Below the pieces are notes generated by a model. It was not told the DNA's origin, did no database searches, and was given only the letters and a program-made list of their open reading frames with translations. 30,495 nt of DNA from a virus, in the IMG/VR virus record IMGVR_UViG_3300021960_000332, positions 1-30,495 of that record; one strand, 5' to 3'. The translations under genes and the position numbers were made by a program. Shown in pieces: positions 1 through 6,963 of the stretch (position 1 is the first letter of the stretch; each line of letters starts with the position of its first letter).

Positions 1-1489
1 GTTCCTTGTATGTATAGCTGAATAATTTGCATTATCTGATATCGTTTATCGCATTGTAAGCGTATGAAAGGTCAATGGTGTAATCTACTAACTTGTCATT
101 TACGCTTGTCTTGAATGTAAGGCTATTTGCATCAACTGTCATTGGCGTAACAACGCTATCAATCTCCATCCACACTTGCTCCGATTGTATAAGTTCCTGC
201 ATAGGTTCGTTATACTGTTCGCTTACATATCCAGTATTAATGGTTATCTTTTTAGACGATTTAACATTGTATGTTTTCTTCGGATGCACCAAAGGGTCGT
301 ATGAACCCTTAACGTCTATTACGGCTCGTTTATATTGTTCCTTTGAAGCGTTTAAAGTTTCAATTGACTTCTTGAAGAACCAAAGGTCTTGCAACGCACC
401 CCACTTATTTATAAAGCTAAGTTTGACTGGTGTAAATTTACATTCGTCTATCGTTATGACTTTGACAATTCTTAAACCGTCAGTAGTCGCAATATGTATT
501 TCGTCAACTGGGAATGTTTCGTTTTCATCTAAAAATTCAGATATGCAAACATTGTCCTCGTAAGTTCCACCATCTGTGGTAATCCTATCTTTAAAGCTGT
601 CGTAAGGTTCTTCTGAATCAGATATATCTGTAAAGACAAAACTCGCACTTGGCGTTACTATAAAAGATTTGGTTATTTGACCCTCGTATAAATAAGTGAC
701 ACTAGTAGTGTTGTTTCTGTCTACTTGAATACGAATGTCCGCATCAGCTAAACGATATATAACATCGTTACTTTGCATATACCCTCTTGTTGTTGTTGGA
801 TTGCTTCCATCCTCAAAATAACCATAGGCATCAATTCCGAAATGAGTAACAGTACCGCTTGACAACGAAGTCCCAGTTCCGTTCAAGCCATTATACCAAT
901 TCCAAATCAAACGAACAAAAACGTTTTGACTTTTTTCATTATTGTAATAAATGTCTAGGTAATCTCTTATAAGTTCTGAAATCTCAAACAAAGCATCTGC
1001 GCTTGTGTTTTTTATAAGGGTGTATCTTAATACCGTATCAATTTCAATTTCTAATTTTATAGATAATGCACCTACGGGATTAGTATTTTGATAAAAATAA
1101 AATGGACTTCTTAGAAATATGTTAGCCATTATCTTGTTGCTTTATTGTTAATCGTTGTTTTTAAAAAATTTTCCATATCTAGTCCGTATGCTTCTACAAT
1201 ATCGTCTGGTAAGTTCTTAAACGCTGCCTCAAATGGTTTGGTAAAAAACAAACTCGGTTTAATACCTTTTTTGAATATGCTTTTAGCAATAGCAAACTGC
1301 AATCCTTTTCTACTTACAAATCTACCCGAAGCGTCTCTAGTTCCTTTTAATCCTTTACGAACAACCCATTGACTGAACGCACTCGGTGGTGGCATTTTGT
1401 TAGTGTACTTGTATGGTGTATTATATTTAACTTCTGTTCCGCTTACCCCTTTATCTTGATACTCGCCATAGTTCTCCATTAGGAACGCC
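1..1489. repeat. Left copy of imperfect 1489-bp terminal direct repeat
   Basis: This segment aligns base for base with 29007-30495 at a constant offset of 29006. I counted about 90 substitutions and no indels. The first 127 bases and the last 99 are identical between copies. It carries one tail protein gene and the 3' part of the next gene upstream. True phage terminal repeats within one molecule are normally identical, so the divergence points to two strain haplotypes on a circular or permuted map of about 29,006 bp. Confidence 0.9.
32..1129 (-). CDS. Tail structural protein, haplotype A (365 aa)
   Basis: A 365-residue protein of unknown fold, encoded directly after the gp10-like tail completion gene, with which it shares a TAATG stop/start. 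On the circular map it sits just upstream of the 685-residue tail protein and the tape measure gene. That position suggests a tail or baseplate component. No signal peptide or membrane segment is visible. The N-terminus has aromatic residues (RSPFYFYQNTN), as is frequent in Bacteroidota phage tail proteins. A second copy at 29038-30135 differs at 21 of 365 residues, 9 of them within residues 157-186. Residues 187-241 and 290-365 are unchanged. The function is inferred from neighbours only. Confidence 0.75.
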   Translation of the reverse strand: MANIFLRSPFYFYQNTNPVGALSIKLEIEIDTVLRYTLIKNTSADALFEISELIRDYLDIYYNNEKSQNVFVRLIWNWYNGLNGTGTSLSSGTVTHFGIDAYGYFEDGSNPTTTRGYMQSNDVIYRLADADIRIQVDRNNTTSVTYLYEGQITKSFIVTPSASFVFTDISDSEEPYDSFKDRITTDGGTYEDNVCISEFLDENETFPVDEIHIATTDGLRIVKVITIDECKFTPVKLSFINKWGALQDLWFFKKSIETLNASKEQYKRAVIDVKGSYDPLVHPKKTYNVKSSKKITINTGYVSEQYNEPMQELIQSEQVWMEIDSVVTPMTVDANSLTFKTSVNDKLVDYTIDLSYAYNAINDIR

Positions 1490-1647
1490 ATACTGAACGA
1501 ATTGGGCATTACCTTTAATTCATACCCTAAACTCTCATAAAGTCGCTTAGAAGCGTTCTTATTGCTTTGTGTTAGTTTGCTTCGTGATTGTTGAACAACG
1601 TATTTCCCAAAAGCATTTAAAGCGTCTTGCGTGTCTTTTAGTTGCAT
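1129..1647 (-). CDS. HK97 gp10-like tail completion / neck protein (172 aa)
   Basis: Basic 172-residue protein. The central part contains GEYQDKGVSG, followed by a proline-rich PPPSAF segment and a basic C-terminal half (KGLQFAIAKSIFKKG, then PFEAAFKNL). This pattern resembles the HK97 gp10 / lambda gpZ tail-completion family, which caps or joins the tail to the head, and the length is typical of that family. The gene overlaps the 3' end of the preceding gene by 10 nt and ends in a TAATG junction with the next tail gene. The family assignment is by pattern and position; another minor neck role is possible. The same gene begins again, truncated, at the right window edge. Confidence 0.65.
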   Translation of the reverse strand: MQLKDTQDALNAFGKYVVQQSRSKLTQSNKNASKRLYESLGYELKVMPNSFSMAFLMENYGEYQDKGVSGTEVKYNTPYKYTNKMPPPSAFSQWVVRKGLKGTRDASGRFVSRKGLQFAIAKSIFKKGIKPSLFFTKPFEAAFKNLPDDIVEAYGLDMENFLKTTINNKATR

Positions 1648-2105
1648 ATGTCAATATCGTTTTTAACTGCCACATCGAAAGTACAAGCCCACCCAGCTAA
1701 AACATTTTCAAACCTTTCGTAAAACGGTTCGCAATTACCATCGCCCTCTAATTGATAGAGATTAGTATATAAGTCTCCTTTTCTTAAAACCATTACCAAG
1801 CGATTAAGCACAGCCAATTGAGTATTCAAAACATCTTGCTCGTTGTTGTTGCCTCTGAACAAATCGGTAGTTTCTTCTTTGCTTTGGTTTACTATATCCA
1901 TAGCCATTACCGTAATGTTAAACAACAAGACTTGTTCTTGTGACGTTACATTATTCACAATGATATGAGCCAAAGGGAATATGGTTTGCTTTGACAAATC
2001 TATTTCCGTAATATCGCCAGTCGTTACCGTGTTCGTGTTTACGTCATTCAATAACTGGTCTTTGATAGTTTCAGTCAATTGGTAAAATCCTCTAATCCCT
2101 TGCAT
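1638..2105 (-). CDS. Probable neck / tail terminator-type protein (155 aa)
   Basis: Start chosen at the ATG at 2105, which overlaps the TGA of the frameshifted chaperone reading frame (TGATG). The protein is 155 residues (MQGIRGFYQL...) and mostly alpha/beta in appearance, with a segment FPLAHIIVNNVTSQEQVLLF and a C-terminal cysteine-containing stretch near GWACTFDVAV. I cannot name the family with certainty. It lies between the tail assembly chaperone and the gp10-like gene, where many siphophages encode a tail terminator or neck protein, and its size fits. The role is inferred from context. Confidence 0.6.
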   Translation of the reverse strand: MQGIRGFYQLTETIKDQLLNDVNTNTVTTGDITEIDLSKQTIFPLAHIIVNNVTSQEQVLLFNITVMAMDIVNQSKEETTDLFRGNNNEQDVLNTQLAVLNRLVMVLRKGDLYTNLYQLEGDGNCEPFYERFENVLAGWACTFDVAVKNDIDICN

Positions 2106-2832
2106 CAAAATTTCTTTTTAATTTGTTTTGCTTCTAGTTCGTTTTTCTCTTTTTCAAATGTCAAGAATAACAGACATTCGTGCATTTTTAATTTAGTGAT
2201 ATGTTCAAATCGCCTAACATCCGATTGAGCGAGTGCATAGACGCTACTGTACCAACCCCATTTTCTTCCGAATTGAGATATCGCTGTAAGTTCGCCTCTT
2301 TCTTGTTCTGTGAATAAGTCAGAATAATTCTCGACAAGTCTTTCCCTAAACGATAAAAAAAAAGGATAGAACCTAGCACCGCATCCATTGGCATATCTTT
2401 CATAGGAGCAGCATCTTTAGCTTCGTAATCCTCAATAACATATTTCTCTCCGTACTTGCTTGTAACTGGTCTATAAAGAACTCCCATAGCTTTCTCCATA
2501 TTATCCCAATCGCCTATATAAGTGTCAAGGTCTATGTATTCTCCAAAAGACATTTCGTCCAAGCTAGGAATAAAACCGTACTCAACACCTTTCATTTTAA
2601 ACCTATGAATCAGCGATGGTGTATTCTCAAACATCGTAGCAATGACGTTTGCAATATCAGATATATCGGTAGCTTTTAACGCTCTAACTTGCTCCCTGTT
2701 TAATCCACAAAATATCTCAACCATTCTGATTGCCATTTCCATTTCGGGCAAATCAGCGACTTTCATATACTCTTGGTATTGACCGAGCGTGACCTCGTTC
2801 AAGTTATTCGGTACTATCAATTCAACTTTCAT
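2105..2832 (-). CDS. Tail assembly chaperone, -1 frameshift product (gpG-T-like, 242 aa)
   Basis: Predicted long form of the chaperone. Translation starts at 2832, reads the normal frame to Phe159 and slips back one base on a nine-T run (2355-2363). It then continues in a frame with no stop for 83 codons, ending in the TGA at 2107-2105. The extension contains FGRKWGWYSSVYALAQ and a charged, helical C-terminus (FEKEKNELEAKQIKKKF), which looks like real protein. The base count fits exactly: 725 nt for 242 codons with one base read twice. Long-tailed phages commonly make G and G-T chaperone forms this way to load the tape measure. The extended frame's stop overlaps the next gene's ATG by one base, as expected of a genuine gene end. 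Confidence 0.7.
2188..2832 (-). CDS. Tail assembly chaperone, zero-frame product (gpG-like, 214 aa)
   Basis: Unshifted product, 214 residues (MKVELIVPNN...). It is acidic and helical, with no catalytic motif. I read it as the short chaperone (gpG-like) that with the longer frameshifted form would coat the tape measure protein during tail assembly. The last 55 residues are encoded in a region that is also open in the -1 frame, so both frames are constrained there. It follows the large terminase gene after a 71-bp gap that holds the CTATATATAAGTATG element directly before the start codon. In many siphophages this gene is adjacent to the tape measure; here four genes intervene on the circular map. 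The identification rests mainly on the frameshift architecture. Confidence 0.7.
   Translation of the reverse strand: MKVELIVPNNLNEVTLGQYQEYMKVADLPEMEMAIRMVEIFCGLNREQVRALKATDISDIANVIATMFENTPSLIHRFKMKGVEYGFIPSLDEMSFGEYIDLDTYIGDWDNMEKAMGVLYRPVTSKYGEKYVIEDYEAKDAAPMKDMPMDAVLGSILFFYRLGKDLSRIILTYSQNKKEANLQRYLNSEENGVGTVASMHSLNRMLGDLNISLN
2355..2363 (-). other. Candidate -1 ribosomal frameshift site (T9)
   Basis: On the coding strand the chaperone reads ATC CTT TTT TTT TAT. The nine-T run allows both tRNAs to re-pair after a -1 slip, giving TTA TCG in place of TAT CGT. From there the -1 frame is open for 83 codons and ends exactly at the next gene. A sequencing homopolymer error is the main alternative, but both frames look protein-like and each ends cleanly near the gene junction. 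Confidence 0.65.
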
Positions 2833-2845
2833 ACTTATATATAGC
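2833..2845 (-). promoter_or_regulatory. CTATATATAA element before chaperone gene
   Basis: The minus strand reads GCTATATATAAGT immediately followed by the ATG at 2832. It is one of six copies of a phage-wide element (others near 4421, 12767, 20746, 22968 and 24872). It is a candidate phage promoter core or translation-start element; the sequence alone does not decide which. Confidence 0.5.
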
Positions 2846-2903
2846 TAAAACGAAAATATTTTTTAATGTTTTTTAATGCACTCTCATATCTAGTCCACCT
2901 TGA

Positions 2904-4058
2904 CTATTGGATTGCGTACCTGCCGAAGTTTGGTTTGCTCAACACCGAGTAAGTGGCGTATCGGGTCGCATCAATTAAGTGGTTGTTTTTATCTACTGGC
3001 TTATTCATCAGTTTACCGCTTTTGTCCTCTTGCCATTTATAGTTCCTAAACTCTTGGATTGCGTTATGGCTGTCTTTGTGAATATATATCTTAAATCTTT
3101 TTAATAAGTCAATACCAGCGTTAACCGAATCAGCACCCTTTATACTTGGTCGTACATTCCAACCCATACGCCTAAGTTCTTCTATTAATCTTGGCTCTGC
3201 GCTATCGAAATATATCGGCTCTCTTGTTATACCAATCTGCTTCCACTTGTTGTGAATGTCAACGGTGGTCATTTGCGTTTGATATAAATGCTCTTTGATA
3301 TAAAGGTTGTAATCCTTTTTGTAAACGCTTACAAGTGTAGTCGGGTCGTTGGTATATCCAGCATCAGCACCGTAACTGACAAACTCTGCATCTTCGGGAA
3401 TTACGTTTGTCTCTGTGAAATTAAATATCGTTGCCTTGCTAATCCCTTTTTGTCCTAAACCGTATATCTGCCAATACTGCTCATCTGTATCTTTAAGGCG
3501 TTCTATTTCTGCTTTAATGCTTGGTTCAAGGAAAGGATTATCCAAATAAGTAGTAATATAAAAATCAGCATCGTCTCGGTCTTTTACTTTGTCATAAATC
3601 CAATGGTATTCATCGGATGGATTGTAGTCTAATATTATTTTGTCCTCTGTTCTAAATACAAGCTGTTGCCAGTCTTCAAAGTCTAATTCATTTGCTTCAT
3701 TAATGAATAGCAAGTTCCTTTTGCGTCCCCTTACCTTTTGTGGTTGGTCAAGGCTTATAAACTCAACAAGGTTTCCGCTAAGTTCATATTCGGAGTTCGA
3801 CTTGTTATGTAGTTCTTCGTCATACTTGTCGTGCTGTTTAAGTATGTCTAGAAAGTCTCGCATTACGGAAGCTCTTAATGCTGGGAATGTCTTACGGCAA
3901 ATGGTTATAGTCTTACCTTTATTAACTTGGCAATAATGAAAAATTATGTATAAAAGTATGTTGTAGGTTTTCCCGCTTCTCGTACCGCCCTGTTCAATTA
4001 CTATTTTAGATTCGCTATCTAGTAAGTGTTCAAAAACTACATTGACATTGACATCCAC
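2904..4058 (-). CDS. terL: Terminase large subunit (TerL, 384 aa)
   Basis: ATP-driven DNA packaging motor with C-terminal nuclease. Walker A is GGTRSGKT at residues 24-31. Walker B is LLFINEAN at about 116-123, with Glu121 as the likely catalytic carboxylate. The nuclease domain begins around GADAGYTNDPTTL (first Asp near residue 232), and the C-terminal NHLIDATRYA segment supplies another acidic residue. The 384-residue length is compact but complete for phage terminases. It follows the small subunit gene with a one-base overlap. TerL would act at the portal vertex of the prohead, although the portal gene lies about 16 kb away on this map, in the permuted structural module. Confidence 0.95.
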   Translation of the reverse strand: MDVNVNVVFEHLLDSESKIVIEQGGTRSGKTYNILLYIIFHYCQVNKGKTITICRKTFPALRASVMRDFLDILKQHDKYDEELHNKSNSEYELSGNLVEFISLDQPQKVRGRKRNLLFINEANELDFEDWQQLVFRTEDKIILDYNPSDEYHWIYDKVKDRDDADFYITTYLDNPFLEPSIKAEIERLKDTDEQYWQIYGLGQKGISKATIFNFTETNVIPEDAEFVSYGADAGYTNDPTTLVSVYKKDYNLYIKEHLYQTQMTTVDIHNKWKQIGITREPIYFDSAEPRLIEELRRMGWNVRPSIKGADSVNAGIDLLKRFKIYIHKDSHNAIQEFRNYKWQEDKSGKLMNKPVDKNNHLIDATRYATYSVLSKPNFGRYAIQ

Positions 4059-4459
4059 TATCTATGGATTTTTATGTTTATCTCTTTGTCGGTTGTGTCG
4101 TGTTTTATTTCTCGCTTCGTACCGTTTAACCTATGCGCCTCATCGTCATCAGATATTAATTTCATCAACCCTATTTGAAGTGTAGCATTGTCTGACTCAT
4201 ACCATTTCTGTCTCATTGAAACTTTCATATCTACTCTGTTTTTTTCTAATGCCCTTTTTATCTCGTCCAATTGTTCTAATTGATGATTGTAAAAGGTAGC
4301 CTTTGAAAATGCAACATAAGCAAATAGGTCTGTAATAAAAAGCAAGTTATACTTCTTAATAGCTTCTAAAGATTGTTCAATCATTTCATTTGTTTCGTAA
4401 GCCATTGGTGTATTTTTATACCTATATATAGTTTTTTTGATATTTTTTTGTCTGGACAT
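4058..4459 (-). CDS. Probable terminase small subunit (133 aa, or 115 aa from 4405)
   Basis: Small helical protein encoded directly upstream of TerL. It contains a helix-turn-helix-like segment around LFAYVAFSKATFYNHQLEQL followed by a long charged helix (IKRALEKNRVDMK) and a C-terminal part LMKLISDDDEAHRL. This matches the expected role of recognising packaging DNA and recruiting TerL. There are two possible starts. The ATG at 4459 overlaps the upstream gene by 38 nt. The ATG at 4405 (MAYETNEM) lies just after the CTATATATAGG element. The SKATFY-type HTH and the genomic position support TerS, but I cannot confirm the family by search. Confidence 0.75.
   Translation of the reverse strand: MSRQKNIKKTIYRYKNTPMAYETNEMIEQSLEAIKKYNLLFITDLFAYVAFSKATFYNHQLEQLDEIKRALEKNRVDMKVSMRQKWYESDNATLQIGLMKLISDDDEAHRLNGTKREIKHDTTDKEINIKIHR
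4421..4432 (-). promoter_or_regulatory. CTATATATAGG element near terminase start
   Basis: The minus strand reads ACTATATATAGG and includes the TAG stop of the upstream gene. It lies 15 nt before the alternative TerS ATG at 4405. It resembles the CTATATATAA elements at other gene starts, but the spacing to the ATG differs, so it is the weakest member of the set. Confidence 0.35.
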
Positions 4460-4811
4460 ATTTCATAAGGTCGTTTAACTCCTTTTGGTTTAGGTCTTTT
4501 ACTTCTCTAATTAGGTCGGCTATTGAAGTTGTTGAGGTTGTGCTACTTAATAAAGTATTAAACATCTTCTCTAAGTCCTTATTGTATTTTTTATAGATGT
4601 CGTAGTTGTTTATACTGAAAATGATTGTAGCGTGATGGCTGTTCTTTCCATTGGATTGATACCACCTAACTATATCCATTAAGCTGTACCCAAGTATCTT
4701 GTTTAGAAATACGTTTGCTACTGCTCTATATTCTACTACTTCTTGCTTTCTCGTTTCTTGGAATATATCTACCCCAGTAATTTGTTTTATTAATCTTTCT
4801 ACGTTGTCCAT
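4422..4811 (-). CDS. DnaA domain IV-like DNA-binding protein (129 aa)
   Basis: Residues about 20-75 resemble the C-terminal DNA-binding domain of the replication initiator DnaA. The segment runs RKQEVVEYRAVANVFLNKIL, then GYSLMDIVRWYQ, then NSHHATIIFSI, which corresponds to the DnaA signature helix (DHSTVLHA-type). There is no AAA+ ATPase domain, so it cannot be a complete DnaA. The rest (residues 76-129) is a charged tail ending in KKYQKNYI. A DnaA-box-binding role in replication control, transcription regulation or packaging-site recognition is possible. The gene lies between the methyltransferase and the terminase small subunit, and its TAG stop falls inside a CTATATATA element. Confidence 0.6.
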   Translation of the reverse strand: MDNVERLIKQITGVDIFQETRKQEVVEYRAVANVFLNKILGYSLMDIVRWYQSNGKNSHHATIIFSINNYDIYKKYNKDLEKMFNTLLSSTTSTTSIADLIREVKDLNQKELNDLMKYVQTKKYQKNYI

Positions 4812-4812
4812 T

Positions 4813-5463
4813 TTAAAAAAGTCTTATTTGTTTTTCGTTTTGTTTTTTTGTTATTCCTAATGCAGTTTCTAGTATAGTTTTACCAGCTTCGTAGTCTACC
4901 AGGTTTCTTGCTATTTTTGTTTTATTTTGTTCGCCTTTATATTTACTGAAATCGTAATCGTGAAACTCGCAAAGGCTTTTAAATTCATTTTTTGTTTGAC
5001 TTATTTTAAATCTTCTGTCTTGCAAATCACTTGGCAAATTAAAGTTAGTCCAATATAAATGTCTGCCTCTTTTATATGCCTGTATTAAAGGCTCGTAATA
5101 AGGTATAACATTTTCTACCACATACTTTCCCTTATAGTAGTGTTGTAAAAAAAGTATCTCTTGGTAAAGTTTCATATCTGGGTATATTCCAGGAGTTTTT
5201 GTGTCGTAATTACTACTATTCCAATACCTTGCTCTACTATGGCTTGGACAAGGTGGACTACTCCATATAAAATCAAATTCTTTGTAATAGTCTAGTAAGT
5301 ATTGGTGGGCATCTGCTACTATTACTTTGTCATTAGGGAATCTTTCCTGGTAAAGTCTTGCTAGTTCCTCATCCCATTCAACAGCAGTAACCTCAACATC
5401 TGTAACCTCATCCCATTTGTACCTATTGCCACCCAAACAAGCGTATAAATTAAGTATCTTCAT
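4813..5463 (-). CDS. C5-cytosine DNA methyltransferase, short form (216 aa)
   Basis: SAM-dependent methylation of cytosine C5 in DNA. Visible motifs are motif I (LYACLGGN, residues 6-13), motif IV with the catalytic PPC (Cys72 in SSPPCPSHSRAR), motif VI (ENV, residues 117-119) and a motif VIII-like QDRRFKIS. At 216 residues it is much shorter than Dcm-type enzymes, and the target recognition domain and motifs IX-X are reduced or absent. No adjacent restriction enzyme is seen, so this looks like an orphan phage methyltransferase that would mask phage DNA from host nucleases. Its ATG at 5463 overlaps the stop of the gene upstream. Confidence 0.85.
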   Translation of the reverse strand: MKILNLYACLGGNRYKWDEVTDVEVTAVEWDEELARLYQERFPNDKVIVADAHQYLLDYYKEFDFIWSSPPCPSHSRARYWNSSNYDTKTPGIYPDMKLYQEILFLQHYYKGKYVVENVIPYYEPLIQAYKRGRHLYWTNFNLPSDLQDRRFKISQTKNEFKSLCEFHDYDFSKYKGEQNKTKIARNLVDYEAGKTILETALGITKKQNEKQIRLF

Positions 5464-5816
5464 TATTGCAGTCTTAAAAATTCAGCATCAGCGTGTTCTT
5501 TGAACCATTCCTTATTGTCGTGGTATTTGTCTATGACCGCATCAATCATAACCAGCTCATCTACATCAGAAGTTCTTAGCTTGTCTATAAGCGATTCTAG
5601 CTTGTTTAAGACGTTTGTGGCTATCTCTGCATCGTTACTATAAACTATATCGTAATCGTTCCTTAAATAGCCCTCTAATTGCTTTAAGAACCTTTGGCCG
5701 TTTAGTTTTAGGTTATGTTTGTATTTGCTTGTTCCGTTTAGTTCATCCATAGCCTCTAAGGTTAGCTGACCCAATAGCAATACTTTTAAGTAACTTAGTT
5801 GTGGCTCTCTACCCAT
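5463..5816 (-). CDS. Hypothetical helical phage protein (117 aa)
   Basis: A 117-residue, mostly helical, acidic protein that starts MGREPQLSYLKVLLLGQLTL and has leucine-rich central helices (VLNKLESLIDKL). No catalytic or metal-binding motif is visible and I do not recognise the family. It overlaps the DUF3310 gene by 22 nt at its start and touches the methyltransferase gene at its end, so it belongs to the same early operon. Confidence 0.65.
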   Translation of the reverse strand: MGREPQLSYLKVLLLGQLTLEAMDELNGTSKYKHNLKLNGQRFLKQLEGYLRNDYDIVYSNDAEIATNVLNKLESLIDKLRTSDVDELVMIDAVIDKYHDNKEWFKEHADAEFLRLQ

Positions 5817-6022
5817 TGTTTCTTTTGTTTTTCTATTGTTTCTATTTCTCTATTTATGTAATCTAAGGCTTTTCGTAGGTCGCTAAGTTCATCGCCTTTC
5901 TTACCAGCCCTTGCGACATATTTTATAATGTTGCCTCTGTTGAAGTTTAAACCGTAATCAGTAATGAAGTCTATAACGTCATAGCCTTTTCCGTTTTCGT
6001 AGTGTATTTGTGTCGCTCTCAT
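5795..6022 (-). CDS. DUF3310-family protein (75 aa)
   Basis: Small protein with the characteristic DUF3310 pattern: YDVIDFITDYGLNFNRGNIIKYVARAGKK split over residues 14-42, followed by DELSDLRKALDYINREIE. DUF3310 proteins are common in phages and sometimes occur fused to nucleotide-metabolism enzymes; their biochemical role is not settled. The predicted fold is helical. It starts 1 nt after the stop of the preceding 39-aa gene. Confidence 0.85.
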   Translation of the reverse strand: MRATQIHYENGKGYDVIDFITDYGLNFNRGNIIKYVARAGKKGDELSDLRKALDYINREIETIEKQKKQWVESHN

Positions 6023-6023
6023 T

Positions 6024-6143
6024 TTAATTGCTTTCTATTGGTTGTATGTCTTTTATTCCTGTTTCATCAAATGTAATTATTGCCTCGTTATATCCCTCTG
6101 CTAAATACATCGCTATTCTGTTGTCAAATTCCTTTAGTGTCAT
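6024..6143 (-). CDS. Small hypothetical protein (39 aa)
   Basis: ATG at 6143 overlaps the TGA of the upstream 38-aa gene (ATGA), and the TAA stop lies 1 nt before the DUF3310 start. The product begins MTLKEFDNRIAMYLAEGYNE and ends IQPIESN. No motif is recognised. The perfect packing between neighbours supports a real gene. Confidence 0.6.
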   Translation of the reverse strand: MTLKEFDNRIAMYLAEGYNEAIITFDETGIKDIQPIESN

Positions 6144-6256
6144 TCTTCCTCTTTATTTTCTTCCTGTGATTTGTTTGCTAAGTAATTAACTAACTGATAA
6201 ACTGTTTTCTCTAGTTTAGCAATCCGTTGTTCTTGTGTCAGCTTCTTTGTTCTCAT
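6140..6256 (-). CDS. Small charged coiled-coil-like protein (38 aa)
   Basis: Very charged short protein: basic N-terminus (MRTKKLTQEQ), a heptad-like helix (RIAKLEKTVYQLVNYL) and an acidic end (EENKEEE). Its ATG overlaps the exonuclease TGA (ATGA) and its own TGA overlaps the next ATG. Such short coiled-coil proteins often mediate oligomerisation, but no specific function can be assigned. Confidence 0.6.
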   Translation of the reverse strand: MRTKKLTQEQRIAKLEKTVYQLVNYLANKSQEENKEEE

Positions 6257-6963
6257 TCCGTTCTAAGTTTTAGTAAATTGTAGCATTCGATATACTTTTC
6301 CCTTGCCTTGCTTTTGTATTCTTGTTTAAATAGTTCAAATAGCTTCCTAGTATATTTGTATTTCGTGTCACATCCATTGTAATAATTCTCTGCAAACCTT
6401 TTGCCCTTACCTTTGAAGTAGTTTACATTGTCGGCTGTATCGCCAGTAATCATTTGCTCGTAAAAGTTATACAATGCTTCTTGCTCTGAAATATCCAGTA
6501 CCTCTTTATGCTTGTAATGGTAGTTATACATCAAACAAGGGAATTGCTTATAGTCTTTGTCGATTGATACTATCATAACTTCGTTTCTGCCAATTAGTTC
6601 GGTTAGTTCAAACCAATGCCTAGCCACTAAGTCATCTGTTTCTATTCCATAACCGTAATAGCTTGAATAAGTATCTTTGACATAATCGTGCATTTGATTC
6701 AATAACGGTGGCAATTCTGTTTTAATCCTGTTGGCTTTGTAGTTCTTTGTTATTTGCTTTCTGAAATTGCCCTTTGAACCATTAAATACCCTAACCTCAT
6801 CAATGGTGTAAATATCTTCAAGATGATTAATAATGCTCATAAATTGCTCGTCAAACTTTGCAACCGCATCGTCTATGTCTGTGTAGAATTTCTCACCATC
6901 ATCGCTTTTGCTTTTGTAGCAACTTGCGAATATCAAACTATCTGCGTCAACTAGTAGTATCAT
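6253..6963 (-). CDS. FEN-type 5'-3' exonuclease (236 aa)
   Basis: Structure-specific 5' nuclease of the T5 exonuclease / T4 RNase H / FEN superfamily, used to remove RNA primers or process recombination and replication flaps. Metal-binding acidic residues appear in order: LLVDADSL (Asp6, Asp8), the GIETDDLVARH segment, VSIDKDYKQFP, and the helix-hairpin type segment GDTADNVNYFKGKGKRFA. That set is the full signature of the family. The length is typical of small phage versions. It starts at an ATGA overlap with a 38-aa gene. Without a phage polymerase, it probably cooperates with host DNA polymerase I or III. Confidence 0.9.
   Translation of the reverse strand: MILLVDADSLIFASCYKSKSDDGEKFYTDIDDAVAKFDEQFMSIINHLEDIYTIDEVRVFNGSKGNFRKQITKNYKANRIKTELPPLLNQMHDYVKDTYSSYYGYGIETDDLVARHWFELTELIGRNEVMIVSIDKDYKQFPCLMYNYHYKHKEVLDISEQEALYNFYEQMITGDTADNVNYFKGKGKRFAENYYNGCDTKYKYTRKLFELFKQEYKSKAREKYIECYNLLKLRTE

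Noticed and set aside
93-563. Long open frames on the plus strand (also 22606-23007, 29099-29569, 19044-19340)
   Set aside because: They lie antisense to well-supported minus-strand genes, follow from their codon composition, and have low-complexity Ser-rich products. No plus-strand gene is needed anywhere in the window.
1-1489. Direct terminal repeats of a linear phage genome
   Set aside because: Packaged terminal repeats are copies of one another and should be identical; about 6% divergence with many silent changes indicates separate lineages.
2845-2903. Small frame in the gap between terL and the chaperone gene
   Set aside because: Only a 4-codon frame is present; the gap is better explained as a regulatory region with the CTATATATAA element.
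4422-4459. A AAA AAC-type slippery sequence at the end of the DnaA-like gene, possibly fusing it to TerS
   Set aside because: The TerS frame is +1 relative to the DnaA-like frame, so a -1 slip would not enter it; a fusion is not supported.
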